Positions 25,680 through 37,092 are shown, counted from the stretch's first letter. The stretch: 63,196 nt of DNA from Myxococcota bacterium (GCA_030065975.1 JASJCN010000010.1:1-63196); one strand, 5' to 3'. Numbers and translations are program-made. Notes: generated from the letters alone by a model not told the origin.

Positions 25680-26699
25680 ATGAGCACTGCCCCGACCGAC
25701 GCCGCGGACCCCATCGACCAGGATCTCGAGACGATCCTCACCTCCTTCGACACCAACTACGCCTGGAACTACGGCTCGGTGAAGGAGGGGCTCCGGGACC
25801 TGTACGAGAAGGCCAAGCGCGAGCAGTGGAACTCCACCAGCCAGCTGGCCTGGGACACCGACGTCGACCCCGAGGGCGACATCCTGCCCCAGGGGATCAA
25901 TCCCCTCACCGGCTACGGCCCCTTCGAGAAGCTCGACGCCAAGGAGCGGGCCAAGCTGCGCCACGCCCAGGTGTCGCTGCAGCTCTCCCAGTTCCTGCAC
26001 GGCGAGCAGGGCGCCCTGATCGTGGCCTCGCAGCTGGTGGGCGGCGTTCCGTGGATGGACGCCAAGTACTACGCCGGCTCCCAGACCATGGACGAGGCGC
26101 GGCACGTCGAGGTCTTCAGCAAGTACGTCAACGAGAAGCTCGAGTGGGAGTGGCCGATCAACAAGAACCTGAAGGAGCTGCTCGACGCCACCCTCACCGA
26201 CAGCCGCTGGGACTTCAAGTACCTCGGCATGCAGATCATGATCGAGGGTCTGGCCATGGCGGCCTTCGGCAACCTGTTCCAGGTGTGCCAGGAGCCGCTC
26301 CTGAAGGACCTGCTCAAGTACGTGATGCGCGACGAGTCGCGACACGTGGCGTTCGGCGTGGTCTCGCTCCGCGACTACTACAAGGACATGCCCGAGAACG
26401 AGCTGTCGGACCGTGAGGACTTCATCATCTACTCGGCCGAGCTGATGCGGAACCGCCTGATCGGCGACGACATCGCGCGGGCCATGGGCTGGAACCCCAA
26501 GGAGGTCCAGGAGGTCGTGCTGACCTCGGAGATCGGCCAGGCCTTCCGGGCCATGCTCTTCCAGCGCGTGGTGCCCAACCTGAAGAAGCTCGGTCTGCTC
26601 ACGCCGAAGGTGCGCAAGGCCTTCACGGACCTCGACATCATCCGCTTCGAGGACTTCGACACGGACGCCGCCGACCGCGCGCTGGGCTTCGACGCCTAG
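25680..26699 (+). CDS. Ferritin-like diiron protein (R2/AurF-like oxygenase fold)
   Basis: This is a 339-residue protein. Metal-ligand candidates are spaced as in R2-like ferritin-fold proteins: E109 (H-G-E-Q-G), E139 and H142 (D-E-A-R-H), E189 (M-I-E-G), and E219 and H222 (D-E-S-R-H). Two ExxH motifs plus two single glutamates are the full diiron set. The family includes N-oxygenases, fatty-acid desaturase-like and uncharacterised oxidases. The substrate is unknown. It is divergent from marR and stands alone, followed by a strong hairpin. Confidence 0.88.
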   Translation: MSTAPTDAADPIDQDLETILTSFDTNYAWNYGSVKEGLRDLYEKAKREQWNSTSQLAWDTDVDPEGDILPQGINPLTGYGPFEKLDAKERAKLRHAQVSLQLSQFLHGEQGALIVASQLVGGVPWMDAKYYAGSQTMDEARHVEVFSKYVNEKLEWEWPINKNLKELLDATLTDSRWDFKYLGMQIMIEGLAMAAFGNLFQVCQEPLLKDLLKYVMRDESRHVAFGVVSLRDYYKDMPENELSDREDFIIYSAELMRNRLIGDDIARAMGWNPKEVQEVVLTSEIGQAFRAMLFQRVVPNLKKLGLLTPKVRKAFTDLDIIRFEDFDTDAADRALGFDA

Positions 26700-26712
26700 G
26701 CCCTCGGGCCCT

Positions 26713-26734
26713 CCCTGGGCTTCGACGCCCAGGG
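26713..26734 (+). terminator. Hairpin directly after the diiron gene
   Basis: CCCTGGGC pairs with GCCCAGGG around a 6-nt loop (ttcgac), beginning 14 nt after the stop codon. No T tract follows, so it may act as an RNA 3'-end stabiliser or weak terminator. Confidence 0.5.
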
Positions 26735-26835
26735 GCCATGACGGGGCTTCGGCGGCCCGTTGAACATCGTGCGCCGCGATTGAACGCCTGGGGTCGATGC
26801 TCCGGGCCTTCTCGCCAGGCGGGCTGGAACATCCG

Positions 26836-26870
26836 GGGCCTCCCGCAAGGTGCGGGGGGCCCTTTGTGTT
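26836..26870. terminator. Intrinsic terminator between convergent genes
   Basis: A stem of GGGCC + CCCGCA pairing with TGCGGG + GGCCC, with one bulged base on each side and a 3-nt loop, is followed by TTTGTGTT. It lies between the diiron gene (plus) and the malic enzyme stop (minus), and is the best rho-independent terminator in the window for plus-strand transcription. Confidence 0.75.
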
Positions 26871-26895
26871 GCCCCTCGGGGATGGGCGGCTCTCG

Positions 26896-28077
26896 TTAGC
26901 TCCCCTGGTGGCAGACGCCGGCCTCGCGCGCCGCCTCCGCCACCGCCTCGGCGACCCGCACGGCGACCTGTCGGTCGAAGGGGGAGGGCAGGATCCGATG
27001 GGCCGTCGGCTCCTCGACGCAGTGCACGATCGCGTCGATCGCCGCGCGCTTCATGGAGGGCGTGAAGCGGGTGGCGCGCGCCTCGAGCGCTCCGCGGAAG
27101 AGCCCCGGGAAGGCCAGCACGTTGTTCACCTGGTTGGGGAAGTCGCTCCGGCCCGTGCCCACGATCGCCGCCCCCGCCGCCTCGGCGACGTCGGGCATGA
27201 TCTCGGGCGTGGGGTTGGCCATGGCCAGCACGATCGGGTCGTCGGCCATGCTCTCGATGTCCTCGCCGGTCAGGAGGTTGCCGCGCGAGACGCCGATGAA
27301 GACGTCGGCACCGCGCAGGGCGTCGCGCAGGTCTCCACTCTGGCCCTCGGGATTCGTGAGCTTCGCGATCTGCTCCTTGCTCGCGTCGTTTCCGGCGCGG
27401 CCCGGGTGGAGGATGCCCTTGGAGTCGCAAACCCGAAGGCTTCCCTGGTGCGGGCTCTCGTCCGTTCCGGAGAGCAAGAGCGCGATGGCGCGGCCGGCCG
27501 CGCCGGCCCCGTTCACCACGATGTCGAGCTCGTCGATCGGCCGGCCCACGACGCGGGCCGCGTTGGTCATGGCGGCCAGCAGCACGATGGCGGTGCCGTG
27601 CTGGTCGTCGTGCAGGACGGGGATCCCGATGTCCTGCAGGCGCTCCTCGATCTCGAAGCAGCGCGGGGCCGAGATGTCCTCGAGATTGACGCCGCCGAAG
27701 GTCGGCGCGATGGCCTTCACGATCGCGACGATCTCGTCGGGCTCGTGCGCGTCGATCACGACGGGGACGGCATCCACGCCGGCGAACTCGTGGAACAGCA
27801 CGGCCTTGCCCTCCATCACCGGGAGCGAGGCGGTAGGGCCGATGTCGCCGAGGCCGAGCACCGCGGACCCGTCGGAGACCACGGCCACGGTGCGGCCCCG
27901 CCAGGTGAGATCCCAGCCCGCGGCGGGGTCCTTGGCGATCTCCTCGCACGGCCGCGCGACGCCCGGGGTGTACGCCAGGCTCAGATCCTCCTGGGTTTCG
28001 AGTCGCATCCGCGAGCGGACCTCGATCTTGCCTCGGGTCTTGCGGTGAAGCAAAAGCGACTGCTCGAACGCGTCCAT
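26896..28077 (-). CDS. NAD(P)-dependent malic enzyme
   Basis: This is a 393-residue, single-unit prokaryotic malic enzyme. Catalytic residues are visible: Y36 in L-A-Y-T-P-G-V-A, K91 in M-E-G-K-A-V-L-F, and the metal-binding D's in L-H-D-D-Q-H-G-T-A. The dinucleotide fold is N-G-A-G-A-A-G-R-A-I. It decarboxylates malate to pyruvate with NAD(P) reduction. GAGGAGG precedes the ATG. It lacks the phosphotransacetylase-like extension of MaeB. It is divergent from sdhC across a 207-bp region with an inverted repeat, which ties malate and succinate metabolism to a shared control region. Confidence 0.94.
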   Translation of the reverse strand: MDAFEQSLLLHRKTRGKIEVRSRMRLETQEDLSLAYTPGVARPCEEIAKDPAAGWDLTWRGRTVAVVSDGSAVLGLGDIGPTASLPVMEGKAVLFHEFAGVDAVPVVIDAHEPDEIVAIVKAIAPTFGGVNLEDISAPRCFEIEERLQDIGIPVLHDDQHGTAIVLLAAMTNAARVVGRPIDELDIVVNGAGAAGRAIALLLSGTDESPHQGSLRVCDSKGILHPGRAGNDASKEQIAKLTNPEGQSGDLRDALRGADVFIGVSRGNLLTGEDIESMADDPIVLAMANPTPEIMPDVAEAAGAAIVGTGRSDFPNQVNNVLAFPGLFRGALEARATRFTPSMKRAAIDAIVHCVEEPTAHRILPSPFDRQVAVRVAEAVAEAAREAGVCHQGS

Positions 28078-28136
28078 TGCGACCTCCTCGTGACCGGGGC
28101 GTACCGCCGACGACCCTATCACGAATGAACGATCGG

Positions 28137-28164
28137 GTTGCAGGCTCTGTGTGCGAACTGCAAC
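28137..28164. promoter_or_regulatory. Inverted repeat between malic enzyme and sdhC
   Basis: GTTGCAG and CTGCAAC form a perfect 7-bp inverted repeat separated by 14 nt, in the middle of the divergent intergenic region. Spacing and symmetry suit a dimeric repressor or activator that could control both transcripts. Confidence 0.5.
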
Positions 28165-28284
28165 AGACGGGCAGGTTCCGGCGGCGCGGCGTCGAAAATC
28201 CTCGTAACGAACGGCGCACTCCTTCATCCTAGGCGGGAGCGGCACGCAGGCTGCGGCTCTCGTGAGCACAAGCGGAGGGCGTCG

Positions 28285-28971
28285 ATGAATCGACTGATCC
28301 GGCTCTTCGGTACGTCGATCGGCCGGAAGCTGGTCATGGCCGTCACCGGGGTCCTGCTGATCGGCTTCCTGATCAGCCACATGCTCGGGAACATGACGGT
28401 GTTCCAGGGCCAGGAGTCCATGAACTACTACGCGGCCTGGCTCAAGAAGCATCCCTTCCTGTGGGTCGCGCGCGCCGGTCTGCTCACCATCTTCGGTCTC
28501 CACGTCGTGACGGCGATCTCGCTCGCCATCGAGAACAACGCGGCCAGACCGGAGGGCTACCGGAAGAAGAGTGCGGTGGCCGCGACGCTCTCGTCCCGAT
28601 ACATCGTCGTGAGCGGCCTGCTGGTGCTCGCCTTCCTGATCTACCACCTGGCGCACTTCACCTTCGGGTGGGTGCAGCCCGACCTCTACCACTTCGTGGA
28701 CGAGAAGGCGCGCCATGACGTCTACCGGATGGTGGTGCTCGGGTTCCAGAACCCGATCGTCACCGGGAGCTACGTGGCCGCGATGCTGCTCCTCGGCTTC
28801 CACCTGCACCACGGGGCGCGGAGCCTCGTGCAGACGATCGGCTTGAACCACGAGAGCTACAACACGCTCATCCGGATCGGCAGCAACACCCTGGTGGCGG
28901 CGCTGGTGATCGGGAACTGCTCGATTCCGCTGATGATCCTGGCGGGCTTCGTGGACCCGGCGGCCAAGTGA
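28285..28971 (+). CDS. sdhC: Succinate dehydrogenase cytochrome b subunit (B-type)
   Basis: This is a 228-residue membrane protein with five hydrophobic helices, the single-subunit di-haem cytochrome b found in B-type succinate:quinone oxidoreductases. Haem-ligand histidine candidates lie in [21 protein letters not shown] and F-H-L-H-H-G. It passes electrons between the SdhAB flavin/iron-sulfur arm and menaquinone or ubiquinone. It is first of a three-gene sdhCAB operon and is preceded by a GGAGGG-type site. Confidence 0.93.
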   Translation: MNRLIRLFGTSIGRKLVMAVTGVLLIGFLISHMLGNMTVFQGQESMNYYAAWLKKHPFLWVARAGLLTIFGLHVVTAISLAIENNAARPEGYRKKSAVAATLSSRYIVVSGLLVLAFLIYHLAHFTFGWVQPDLYHFVDEKARHDVYRMVVLGFQNPIVTGSYVAAMLLLGFHLHHGARSLVQTIGLNHESYNTLIRIGSNTLVAALVIGNCSIPLMILAGFVDPAAK

Positions 28972-29014
28972 AGACTCCGGCAGGGACTCCGGCCGGGAGA
29001 GGGAGGCGCGGCTG

Positions 29015-30928
<1,914 letters not shown>

Positions 30929-30959
30929 TCCTTCCGAACCCCCCGAGCCGGAGCGACTC

Positions 30960-31763
30960 GTGAACGACGAAGAGACGATGGACCTGCGCCTGCACGTGTG
31001 GCGCCAGAAGGACTCGAAGTCTCCCGGCAAGATGGTGACCTACCGGGCGAACGGCATCAGCCCGGACATGTCCTTCCTCGAGATGCTCGACGTCGTGAAC
31101 GAGGAGCTCGTGACGGCCGGGAAGCCCCCGATCGCCTTCGACCACGATTGCCGCGAGGGGATCTGCGGCATGTGCTCGCTGGTGATCAACGGCGTGCCCC
31201 ACGGCCCCCAGCAGGGCACCACCGCCTGTCAGCTCCACATGCGGCACTTCCGGCACGGCGACGAGATCACCATCGAGCCCTGGCGGGCCCGGGCCTTCCC
31301 GGTGATCCGGGATCTCGTCGTCGATCGACGCTCGCTAGACCGGGTGCTCCAGGCCGGCGGCTACGTCTCCGTCAACACGGGGTCCGCGCCCGACGCGAAC
31401 GCCATTCCCGTACCCCAGGACAACGCCGAGGCGGCCTTCGACGCCGCCGCCTGCATCGGCTGCGGAGCCTGCGTCGCGGCTTGCCCCAACGCCTCGGCGT
31501 CGCTCTTCGTTGCGGCGAAGGCGCAGCAGCTCTCGCTGCTTCCCCAGGGCCAGCCCGAGCGGGAGAAGCGGGCGATCCACATGGTCGAGGCCATGGACCG
31601 CGAGGGCTTCGGGGGCTGCACGAACCACTACGAGTGCGAGGCGGTCTGCCCGAAGGGCATTCCCGTCCGCTACATCGCGGACCTGAACCGCGACTTCCTG
31701 CGCTCGGCTCTCACGAGCCGGGAGGTGAAGCCGCTCCCTCCGGCCGTCGACGCGGAGGAGTAG
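30960..31763 (+). CDS. sdhB: Succinate dehydrogenase / fumarate reductase iron-sulfur subunit
   Basis: This is a 267-residue protein from GTG. The N-terminal plant-type ferredoxin domain carries C64, C69 and C72 (C-R-E-G-I-C-G-M-C) with a fourth cysteine near C90 for [2Fe-2S]. The C-terminal domain has [12 protein letters not shown] and, further on, [12 protein letters not shown] for the [4Fe-4S] and [3Fe-4S] clusters. It relays electrons from SdhA to the cytochrome b. Its last 53 nt overlap the 3' end of the convergent molybdopterin oxidoreductase gene. Confidence 0.96.
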   Translation: MNDEETMDLRLHVWRQKDSKSPGKMVTYRANGISPDMSFLEMLDVVNEELVTAGKPPIAFDHDCREGICGMCSLVINGVPHGPQQGTTACQLHMRHFRHGDEITIEPWRARAFPVIRDLVVDRRSLDRVLQAGGYVSVNTGSAPDANAIPVPQDNAEAAFDAAACIGCGACVAACPNASASLFVAAKAQQLSLLPQGQPEREKRAIHMVEAMDREGFGGCTNHYECEAVCPKGIPVRYIADLNRDFLRSALTSREVKPLPPAVDAEE

Positions 31764-33996
31764 CTCCGCCTCCGCCCGGGATGCCCGACCAGTTGCGCTC
31801 GTCCCGCGGGCCGGCCGCGGGCGTGACCCGCACGGGAATGCCGGTCATGCGCGACATGCCCGACACGCGCTCGACGGCCTCGGGCCCGTCCGCCGCCAGG
31901 AGGTTCACGTTCACGCCGGCGGTGCGCCCCGCCACGGAGAGCCCGCGCGCGTGCTGGTGCCCCCAGCCGTGAGGCAGGGCCACCGCGCCCGGCACCAGAT
32001 CGTCGAGGATGCGCACGGGGAGACGCACACAGCCGCTCTCGGACTCGACGTCGGCGAGGTCGCCGCTCGAGAGGCCGCGGGCCCGTGCGTCGGACGAATG
32101 CATGTAGAGGTGGTTGGTGTCGCCCTCGCCGCGGACGAAGCCCTCGGCGTTGTGCGTCCACGAGTTGTGGGTCTTGACGTAGCGCTTGGTGATGAGCCGC
32201 AGGTCCGAAGGCGTGTCGAGCTCCGCATCGAAGTCGGCCTCGAGGCTCTCGGCCTGCTGCAGCAGCTCGGGAGGGGCCAGGTGGAGCTTCCCGTCGTCGG
32301 TCACCAGCCGCTGCCCGAGGAAGTCGCCGCCCTGATGGTCCGGGCGCAGCCGGCCCTCGGGTGAGCGCAGGAGCGCATCGAAGCTGCCATTGCCGCTGGC
32401 TCGCAGGATCCAGGAGAGGAGCAGACGCTGGGGCAGGGCGCGCAGGCCGCTCGGGTGCTTCGGGCCCAGAAGACGCTGCAGCGCCGTGAACACGCCCTGG
32501 GCGATGCGCGAGCCGAAGAGCGGCGTGCCCGCCGCCCGGCACAGCTCGAGATACATCGTCGCCTCGTCGAGGGCAAAGCCCGCCGGCGGCACCACGGCGT
32601 CGGTGGCCTGCAGGTAGGGATGCGCCTGGAGGCCCAGCATCAGCGGGAACACGAAGGGCAGGTCGGGTCGCTCGAAGGGCGTCGTGGCCGGAAGCACGTA
32701 GTGGGCCAGGGAAGCCGTCTCGTTCAGGAAGATGTCGGTCACCACCAGCAGCTCGAGCTCGCCGAGGGCCTCGCGCAGGCGGCCCGCGCCCGCCATGGTG
32801 ATGAGCGGGTTGCCTCCGGTCACGAAGAGCCCGCGGATCTGCTCGGGCCCCGGCGTCTGGATCTCGTCGGGCAGGATCGCGCCGGGCAGGATGTCGTTCA
32901 CCGCGGGGAAGTCGCCGATCCGCGAACGCACCTTCGTGGTGAGAGCTCCGCCGCGGGTGCTCAGCTTGGGGAAGTCCACGATGCCATGGCCCACCAGGGT
33001 TCCGCCGCGCCGGTCGAGGTTTCCGGAGACGGCGTTGATCACCTCCTGGATCCAGAAGGCGACGGCGCCGTTCCCGCCCATGTTCACGCCCGTCGAGCAG
33101 TAGAGTGCGGCGCCTCCGGCCTCCCCGCTGCACTCGCGGTAGACGCCGACCATGCGGCGCAGGGTCTCCGCCGGAATGCCCGTGACTCGCGCCGTGCGCT
33201 CCGGGCTCCACTCCTTCGCGAGGGCCTCGATCGCGTCGAAGCCGGTCATGAACGCATCGACGCGCTCGCGCTCTACGCCCCCCTTTGCGATCAGCTCGTT
33301 CAGGAAGCCGAGGTAGAAGAAGGCGTCGGTTCCCGGCCGGATCGGGACGTGCTCGCCCGCGACCTTGGCCGTCTCGGTGCGCCGCGGGTCGACGACGAAG
33401 ACCCGCCCGCCCCGTTCCTCGATCGCGCGGAGCTTCCGGCCCGGGTTCGGGACCTGCAGGAAGCTCCACTTCGACACCATCGGGTTCGCCCCCACCATGA
33501 TCAGGCAGCGCGTGCGCTCGACGTCGGGGAAGGTCAGCGTGAAGGGGAAGCCGTAGAGGTGGGTCGAGACGCTGAACTTGTTGGCGCAGTCCTGGGTGGA
33601 CGAGCCGTACATGTTGCGCGAGCCGATCGCGTCCATGAAGCCCTTGGCGAAGATCGGGTGCAGCACGCCGAAGCCGGCCGCCGTCCCGATGTACATGGCC
33701 AGCGAGTGGGGCGAGTGGTCGCTGCGCAGCTGCGCGGTCTTGGCGCCGATCTCGGAGATGGCCTGGCGCCACGAGATGGGCTCGAAGCCAGAGCCCTTGC
33801 GCTTGAGCGGACGAGTGAGACGGTCCTTCGACTGGTACAGCCCCATCTGCTTCAGGCCCTTCACGCAGCCGAAGCCTTCGGTGGCCACGTGGTCCGGGTT
33901 GGGACGGATCTCGGTGATGCGGTCGCCCTCGCGGGTGACCTCGAGGCCGCAGAGGGCCTCGCAGATGCGGCAGAAGGAGGCCTGGGTCTCGGGCAT
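31711..33996 (-). CDS. Molybdopterin-dependent oxidoreductase (DMSO-reductase superfamily)
   Basis: This is a 761-residue protein. The N-terminal [4Fe-4S] site is C9, C12, C16 and C44 (F-C-R-I-C-E-A-L-C, then G-F-G-C-V-K-G). It continues with W-R-Q-A-I and a Mo-bis-MGD-type body to a C-terminal dinucleotide-binding barrel (T-H-N-A-E-G-F-V, then L-P-H-G-W-G-H). Where formate dehydrogenases carry Cys or Sec, this reads T-Q-D-C-A-N-K-F-S, so the molybdenum ligand is uncertain. No Tat signal is visible. The electron partner is not encoded beside it. The substrate is unknown; it resembles formate-dehydrogenase-like orphan members. Confidence 0.88.
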   Translation of the reverse strand: MPETQASFCRICEALCGLEVTREGDRITEIRPNPDHVATEGFGCVKGLKQMGLYQSKDRLTRPLKRKGSGFEPISWRQAISEIGAKTAQLRSDHSPHSLAMYIGTAAGFGVLHPIFAKGFMDAIGSRNMYGSSTQDCANKFSVSTHLYGFPFTLTFPDVERTRCLIMVGANPMVSKWSFLQVPNPGRKLRAIEERGGRVFVVDPRRTETAKVAGEHVPIRPGTDAFFYLGFLNELIAKGGVERERVDAFMTGFDAIEALAKEWSPERTARVTGIPAETLRRMVGVYRECSGEAGGAALYCSTGVNMGGNGAVAFWIQEVINAVSGNLDRRGGTLVGHGIVDFPKLSTRGGALTTKVRSRIGDFPAVNDILPGAILPDEIQTPGPEQIRGLFVTGGNPLITMAGAGRLREALGELELLVVTDIFLNETASLAHYVLPATTPFERPDLPFVFPLMLGLQAHPYLQATDAVVPPAGFALDEATMYLELCRAAGTPLFGSRIAQGVFTALQRLLGPKHPSGLRALPQRLLLSWILRASGNGSFDALLRSPEGRLRPDHQGGDFLGQRLVTDDGKLHLAPPELLQQAESLEADFDAELDTPSDLRLITKRYVKTHNSWTHNAEGFVRGEGDTNHLYMHSSDARARGLSSGDLADVESESGCVRLPVRILDDLVPGAVALPHGWGHQHARGLSVAGRTAGVNVNLLAADGPEAVERVSGMSRMTGIPVRVTPAAGPRDERNWSGIPGGGGATPPRRRPEGAASPPGS

Positions 33997-34039
33997 CCGC
34001 GAAGTGTAGGGCCTGTGCGCACCTTGGCCCGGGGCGAGC

Positions 34040-34954
34040 CTAGTCCCCGCGGCCGTCCTCCTCGCTCGTCAGGGTCTGGACGCTGTCCGGATGGGCCAGG
34101 TCGAACTCGCGGGCGTGCTGCAGGTGCTCGGGGTCGAATCCCGCCTGGCGGGCCCGGGCCACCAGCTCGGAGAACCCGTCGCTCTGCTTGGTGCGCGTCG
34201 AGAGCGCGGTGCCCGGCGCATGCAGTCGCTGGTCGGAGACGATCTTGGCGCCGCGCTCGGCGCTCACCCCGCGATCGTCCCGGTAGTACTGGGACAGGAC
34301 GAGCAGGCGCGAGCCCAGGAAGGCGGCCTCCTCGAGATCGTGGGTGACGAAGAAGATCGTCATGCCGTGGGTCTCCCACAGCTCGAGCAGGAAGAGCTGG
34401 ACGTCCTCCCGGGTGCTCGGATCCAGCGCACCGAAGGGCTCGTCCATCAGCAGGATCTTCGGCTGCAGGATCAACGACTGCGCCACCGCCACTCGCTGCT
34501 GCATGCCTCCCGAGAGCTCGTGGGGATGCTTGTGCCCGTGCCCGGTGAGCCCGACCTCGGCGAGGTACCCGTTGGCCTCTTCCTCGAACTCGGCGCGGCG
34601 CTTCCGGAACTCGAGCCAGCCGCAGCGCAGCCGCCGCCCGAGGGTCACGTTCTCGAGCACGGTCAAGTGCGGGAAGAGCGAGTAGCGCTGGTAGACCACG
34701 CCGCGATCGACTCCGGGCCAGCCGACGGGCCCGCCCTCGATGCGGATCTCCCCGCCCGTCACGCGCTCCTGTCCCAGGATCAGCCGCAACAGCGTCGACT
34801 TCCCGCATCCGGAAGGCCCGATCACGCAGCACAGCTCGCCCTTTGCGACCGTGAGATCGATGTTGTCGAGCACCAGCTTGTCGCCGTAGCTCTTGTAGAC
34901 GTCGCGGACCTCGAGGAAGGGGGCGCCGTCGCCATTCGGAGTCGCGTCGCTCAC
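34040..34954 (-). CDS. ABC transporter ATPase, nitrate/sulfonate (NitT/TauT) type
   Basis: This is a 304-residue protein from a GTG overlapping the permease stop by 4 nt. Walker A is G-P-S-G-C-G-K-S-T, the signature is L-S-G-G-M-Q-Q-R, Walker B is I-L-L-M-D-E-P-F-G-A-L-D, and the H-loop is F-V-T-H-D-L-E-E-A. The core matches SsuB/TauB/NrtD-like ATPases. The last 80 residues form an extension not needed for ATPase function. It energises uptake by the permease next door. Confidence 0.93.
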   Translation of the reverse strand: MSDATPNGDGAPFLEVRDVYKSYGDKLVLDNIDLTVAKGELCCVIGPSGCGKSTLLRLILGQERVTGGEIRIEGGPVGWPGVDRGVVYQRYSLFPHLTVLENVTLGRRLRCGWLEFRKRRAEFEEEANGYLAEVGLTGHGHKHPHELSGGMQQRVAVAQSLILQPKILLMDEPFGALDPSTREDVQLFLLELWETHGMTIFFVTHDLEEAAFLGSRLLVLSQYYRDDRGVSAERGAKIVSDQRLHAPGTALSTRTKQSDGFSELVARARQAGFDPEHLQHAREFDLAHPDSVQTLTSEEDGRGD

Positions 34955-35781
34955 GTTCGCGTCGCCTCGTACCAGCCGAAGCGCCGGGCCACGATGGTAC
35001 GCAGGGTCCAGTCGAGCACGAAGCCGAGCAGGGTGATCCAGAGCACGTAGGGCAGGATCACGTCCATGGCGAGATAGCGGCGCATCAGGAAGATCCGGTA
35101 GCCGAGGCCGTCCGTGGAGGCGATGGCTTCCGCCGCGATCAGGAAGAGCCAGCCGGCGCCGAGGGTGAGGCGCACCGTGTCGAGCAGCCGCGGCAGCACC
35201 TGGGGCAGCACCACCTGGGTCGCGACCGCCAGGTGGGTGGCGCCCAGGGTGAGCGCCTTGGTGATCTGCTCGGCCGGGATCGCGCGCGTGGTGAGATAGA
35301 CGTCGCGCGTGATCACGAAGACCGTCCCCAGGAAGATCAGCACCACCTTGGACAGCTCGTCCACGCCGAAGCTGATGAACAGGATCGGCAGCAGCGCCAA
35401 GGGTGGGATGATCGACAGGAACGTGACGACCGCGAGCAGCAGTGATCGCAGGCCTGGATACAGCCCCACCGGGAGCCCGACCGCGAGGCCCACCAGGGCG
35501 GCCAGCCCGACGCCGATGCCGAGGCGACGCAGGCTCGAGAGCGTGTCCTGCCAGAACACGTAGCCCCCCGAGCGCTTGTCCTCGGTGAAGGCCAGCCGGT
35601 GCATCGACTCGGCCATGGTCGAGAAGGCCGGGAGGAGCTTGTCGTTCGGGTTCTCGGCCAGCCGCGCGCTCGACGCCATCCAGTACCCGCCCACGATCAG
35701 GACGAACGGAATCGCGGCGAGGAGCAGCGCCAGGCCGCGCCCGGGGCTCGCGTGGAGGCCGAGGAGGCGAGGCGCGCGCAT
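34951..35781 (-). CDS. ABC transporter permease, NitT/TauT family
   Basis: This is a 276-residue inner-membrane protein with about six helices. The EAA loop region reads A-L-T-L-G-A-T-H-L-A-V-A-T-Q-V-V-L-P-Q-V-L-P, the conserved cytoplasmic motif that contacts the ATPase. It is of the BPD_transp_1 type used for nitrate, taurine, sulfonates or aromatic acids. No periplasmic binding protein is encoded before or after the pair, so substrate prediction is not possible from context. The divergent TetR gene at 36046 may control it. Confidence 0.92.
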   Translation of the reverse strand: MRAPRLLGLHASPGRGLALLLAAIPFVLIVGGYWMASSARLAENPNDKLLPAFSTMAESMHRLAFTEDKRSGGYVFWQDTLSSLRRLGIGVGLAALVGLAVGLPVGLYPGLRSLLLAVVTFLSIIPPLALLPILFISFGVDELSKVVLIFLGTVFVITRDVYLTTRAIPAEQITKALTLGATHLAVATQVVLPQVLPRLLDTVRLTLGAGWLFLIAAEAIASTDGLGYRIFLMRRYLAMDVILPYVLWITLLGFVLDWTLRTIVARRFGWYEATRT

Positions 35782-36045
35782 CAGCGAGCCATCCGCGAGA
35801 GGTCCGGGGCGGGGCGAACCGCCCCGCTCGGGCGCGGGACTCCACGCCGCCTTCCAGCCCAGAGCGTCTTCGAAGCCGCCATCCCCTCCCCCCGAGCTTC
35901 CCGAGCGAGCGCTTCGGTACGAGGCGCCTCGAGAGGCCCCCTCGGCGGCCCACAGTACCCGAATCCGTGCCTTCCCGAGAGTCCGTGAGGAGTTGTGTTC
36001 CGATCTGGTGTATTGTCAGAAACGTCCCCGGTAGAGAACCTGGCC

Positions 36046-36702
36046 GTGAGCATTCCCAAGCAAGAGCCTCCCCTAGTCGGCGTCGACGCCGTGCGGGCGC
36101 CCAGCACCTCGGGCTCGAACCCCGACATGGTGGAGTGGATCCTCGAGGCCGGCCTGCGCATCCTCGAGGCCGAGGGCCCCCCCGGTCTCACGGTGCAGCA
36201 CCTGGCCGAGCGCGCGGGTGTCGCCGTCGGCTCCTTGTATCGCCACTTCAAGAACAAGGAAGACATCATCGAGGCCGTCTACCGTCGGCAGCTCGACCAG
36301 GAGCTGAGCGCGATGGAGGAAGGTCAGGATGCCATCGCGAGCCTGCCCATCGAGGACTCCGTCCGCCTCTCGATGGAGCACGCCGTCGCACGCCACCGTC
36401 GGCTGCATCGCCTGCATCCCAAGTTCTACGAAGACAACGCCGCGCGCCTCTCGATCAGCACGTACAACCCCGACGCGAGCAACCGCGCGCGCGCGATGAT
36501 CGAGCAGTCGATCCGCAACCACCTCGACGAGGTGCGCTCCGATCTCGACGTCGACATGGCCTGCTTCATGATCCTCGAGGGTGTGAATGCCATCCTGCGC
36601 TCGGCCGTCGAGTCGCGGCACGACATCCTCGAACACCCGGAGTTCGCCGACGAGCTGGTGCGCCTGTTCACGGGCTACCTGACCAGCCGACCCGTCGAGT
36701 AG
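36046..36702 (+). CDS. TetR-family transcriptional regulator
   Basis: The protein has 218 residues from the GTG at 36046. A longer frame from TTG at 35995 exists, but that stretch is locally A/T-rich (ctggtgtattgtcag) and looks like a promoter. The N-terminal helix-turn-helix follows the TetR pattern: L-T-V-Q-H-L-A-E-R-A-G-V-A-V-G-S-L-Y-R-H-F-K-N-K. The C-terminal ligand domain is all-helical. It is divergent from the ABC operon, its most likely target. Confidence 0.9.
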   Translation: MSIPKQEPPLVGVDAVRAPSTSGSNPDMVEWILEAGLRILEAEGPPGLTVQHLAERAGVAVGSLYRHFKNKEDIIEAVYRRQLDQELSAMEEGQDAIASLPIEDSVRLSMEHAVARHRRLHRLHPKFYEDNAARLSISTYNPDASNRARAMIEQSIRNHLDEVRSDLDVDMACFMILEGVNAILRSAVESRHDILEHPEFADELVRLFTGYLTSRPVE

Positions 36703-36705
36703 GCT

Positions 36706-36740
36706 CGCCGCGCCGCGCCGCGCCGCGTCGCGCCGCGTCG
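36706..36740. repeat. Pentanucleotide tandem repeat
   Basis: Seven 5-nt units in a row, five CGCCG and two CGTCG, begin 4 nt after the TetR stop codon. This is a simple-sequence tract prone to copy-number change, non-coding here. Confidence 0.85.
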
Positions 36741-37000
36741 GGTGGGACTGAACGCCCCGCTCCCAGGGGTCTCGCGGCCGCCCGCCGTCTCTCCCCAAGC
36801 CCTCGTCGCGCAAGCGCTTTCCCGATCGGCGGGCGACGCCTTCGGAATGGAGTGCGGGGCCCGCTTCGCTCATCCATGATCAGAGTACCCGCCAGCTCAC
36901 GTCATCCGGACGGGTGCCCGTGTGTGTATGGAGCCTCCTCGAGAACCTCTCGAGTCTATGCTGATCGTGGGTCGCCCGGAACGCGCGTCGGACTGAGGGG

Positions 37001-37030
37001 GAGCGGGCGCGCCCGGCGGCGCGCCCGCTC
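37001..37030. terminator. Perfect 13-bp GC hairpin between convergent genes
   Basis: GAGCGGGCGCGCC and GGCGCGCCCGCTC pair perfectly around a 4-nt loop (CGGC). It lies between the TetR gene and the convergent PPOX gene. There is no T tract on either side, so it may be a 3'-end stabiliser or a protein-binding site rather than a classical terminator. Confidence 0.6.
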
Positions 37031-37092
37031 GATCCATCGGGCCCCGTTCCCTCCGAGAGCCTGGCTGCGTCCGCGGCGTCAGCCTGCCCGCG

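Larger units (their letters stand above)
36703..37092. other. Intergenic region with pentanucleotide repeat and strong hairpin
   Basis: About 390 bp without a gene lie between the TetR stop and a convergent stop. It starts with seven 5-nt units of CGCCG or CGTCG (36706-36740) and ends with the 13-bp hairpin described separately. The middle (36880-36960) has lower GC content and contains scattered short repeats of CTCGAG-like sequence. No RNA gene is recognisable. Confidence 0.6.

Noticed and set aside
31711-33996. Selenocysteine in the molybdopterin oxidoreductase
   Set aside because: The frame has no internal TGA, and the ligand region reads D-C-A-N-K-F-S; nothing suggests recoding.
35995-36045. 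N-terminal extension of the TetR regulator from TTG 35995
   Set aside because: The stretch is locally A/T-rich like a promoter, and TetR proteins rarely have such an extension; GTG 36046 is preferred.
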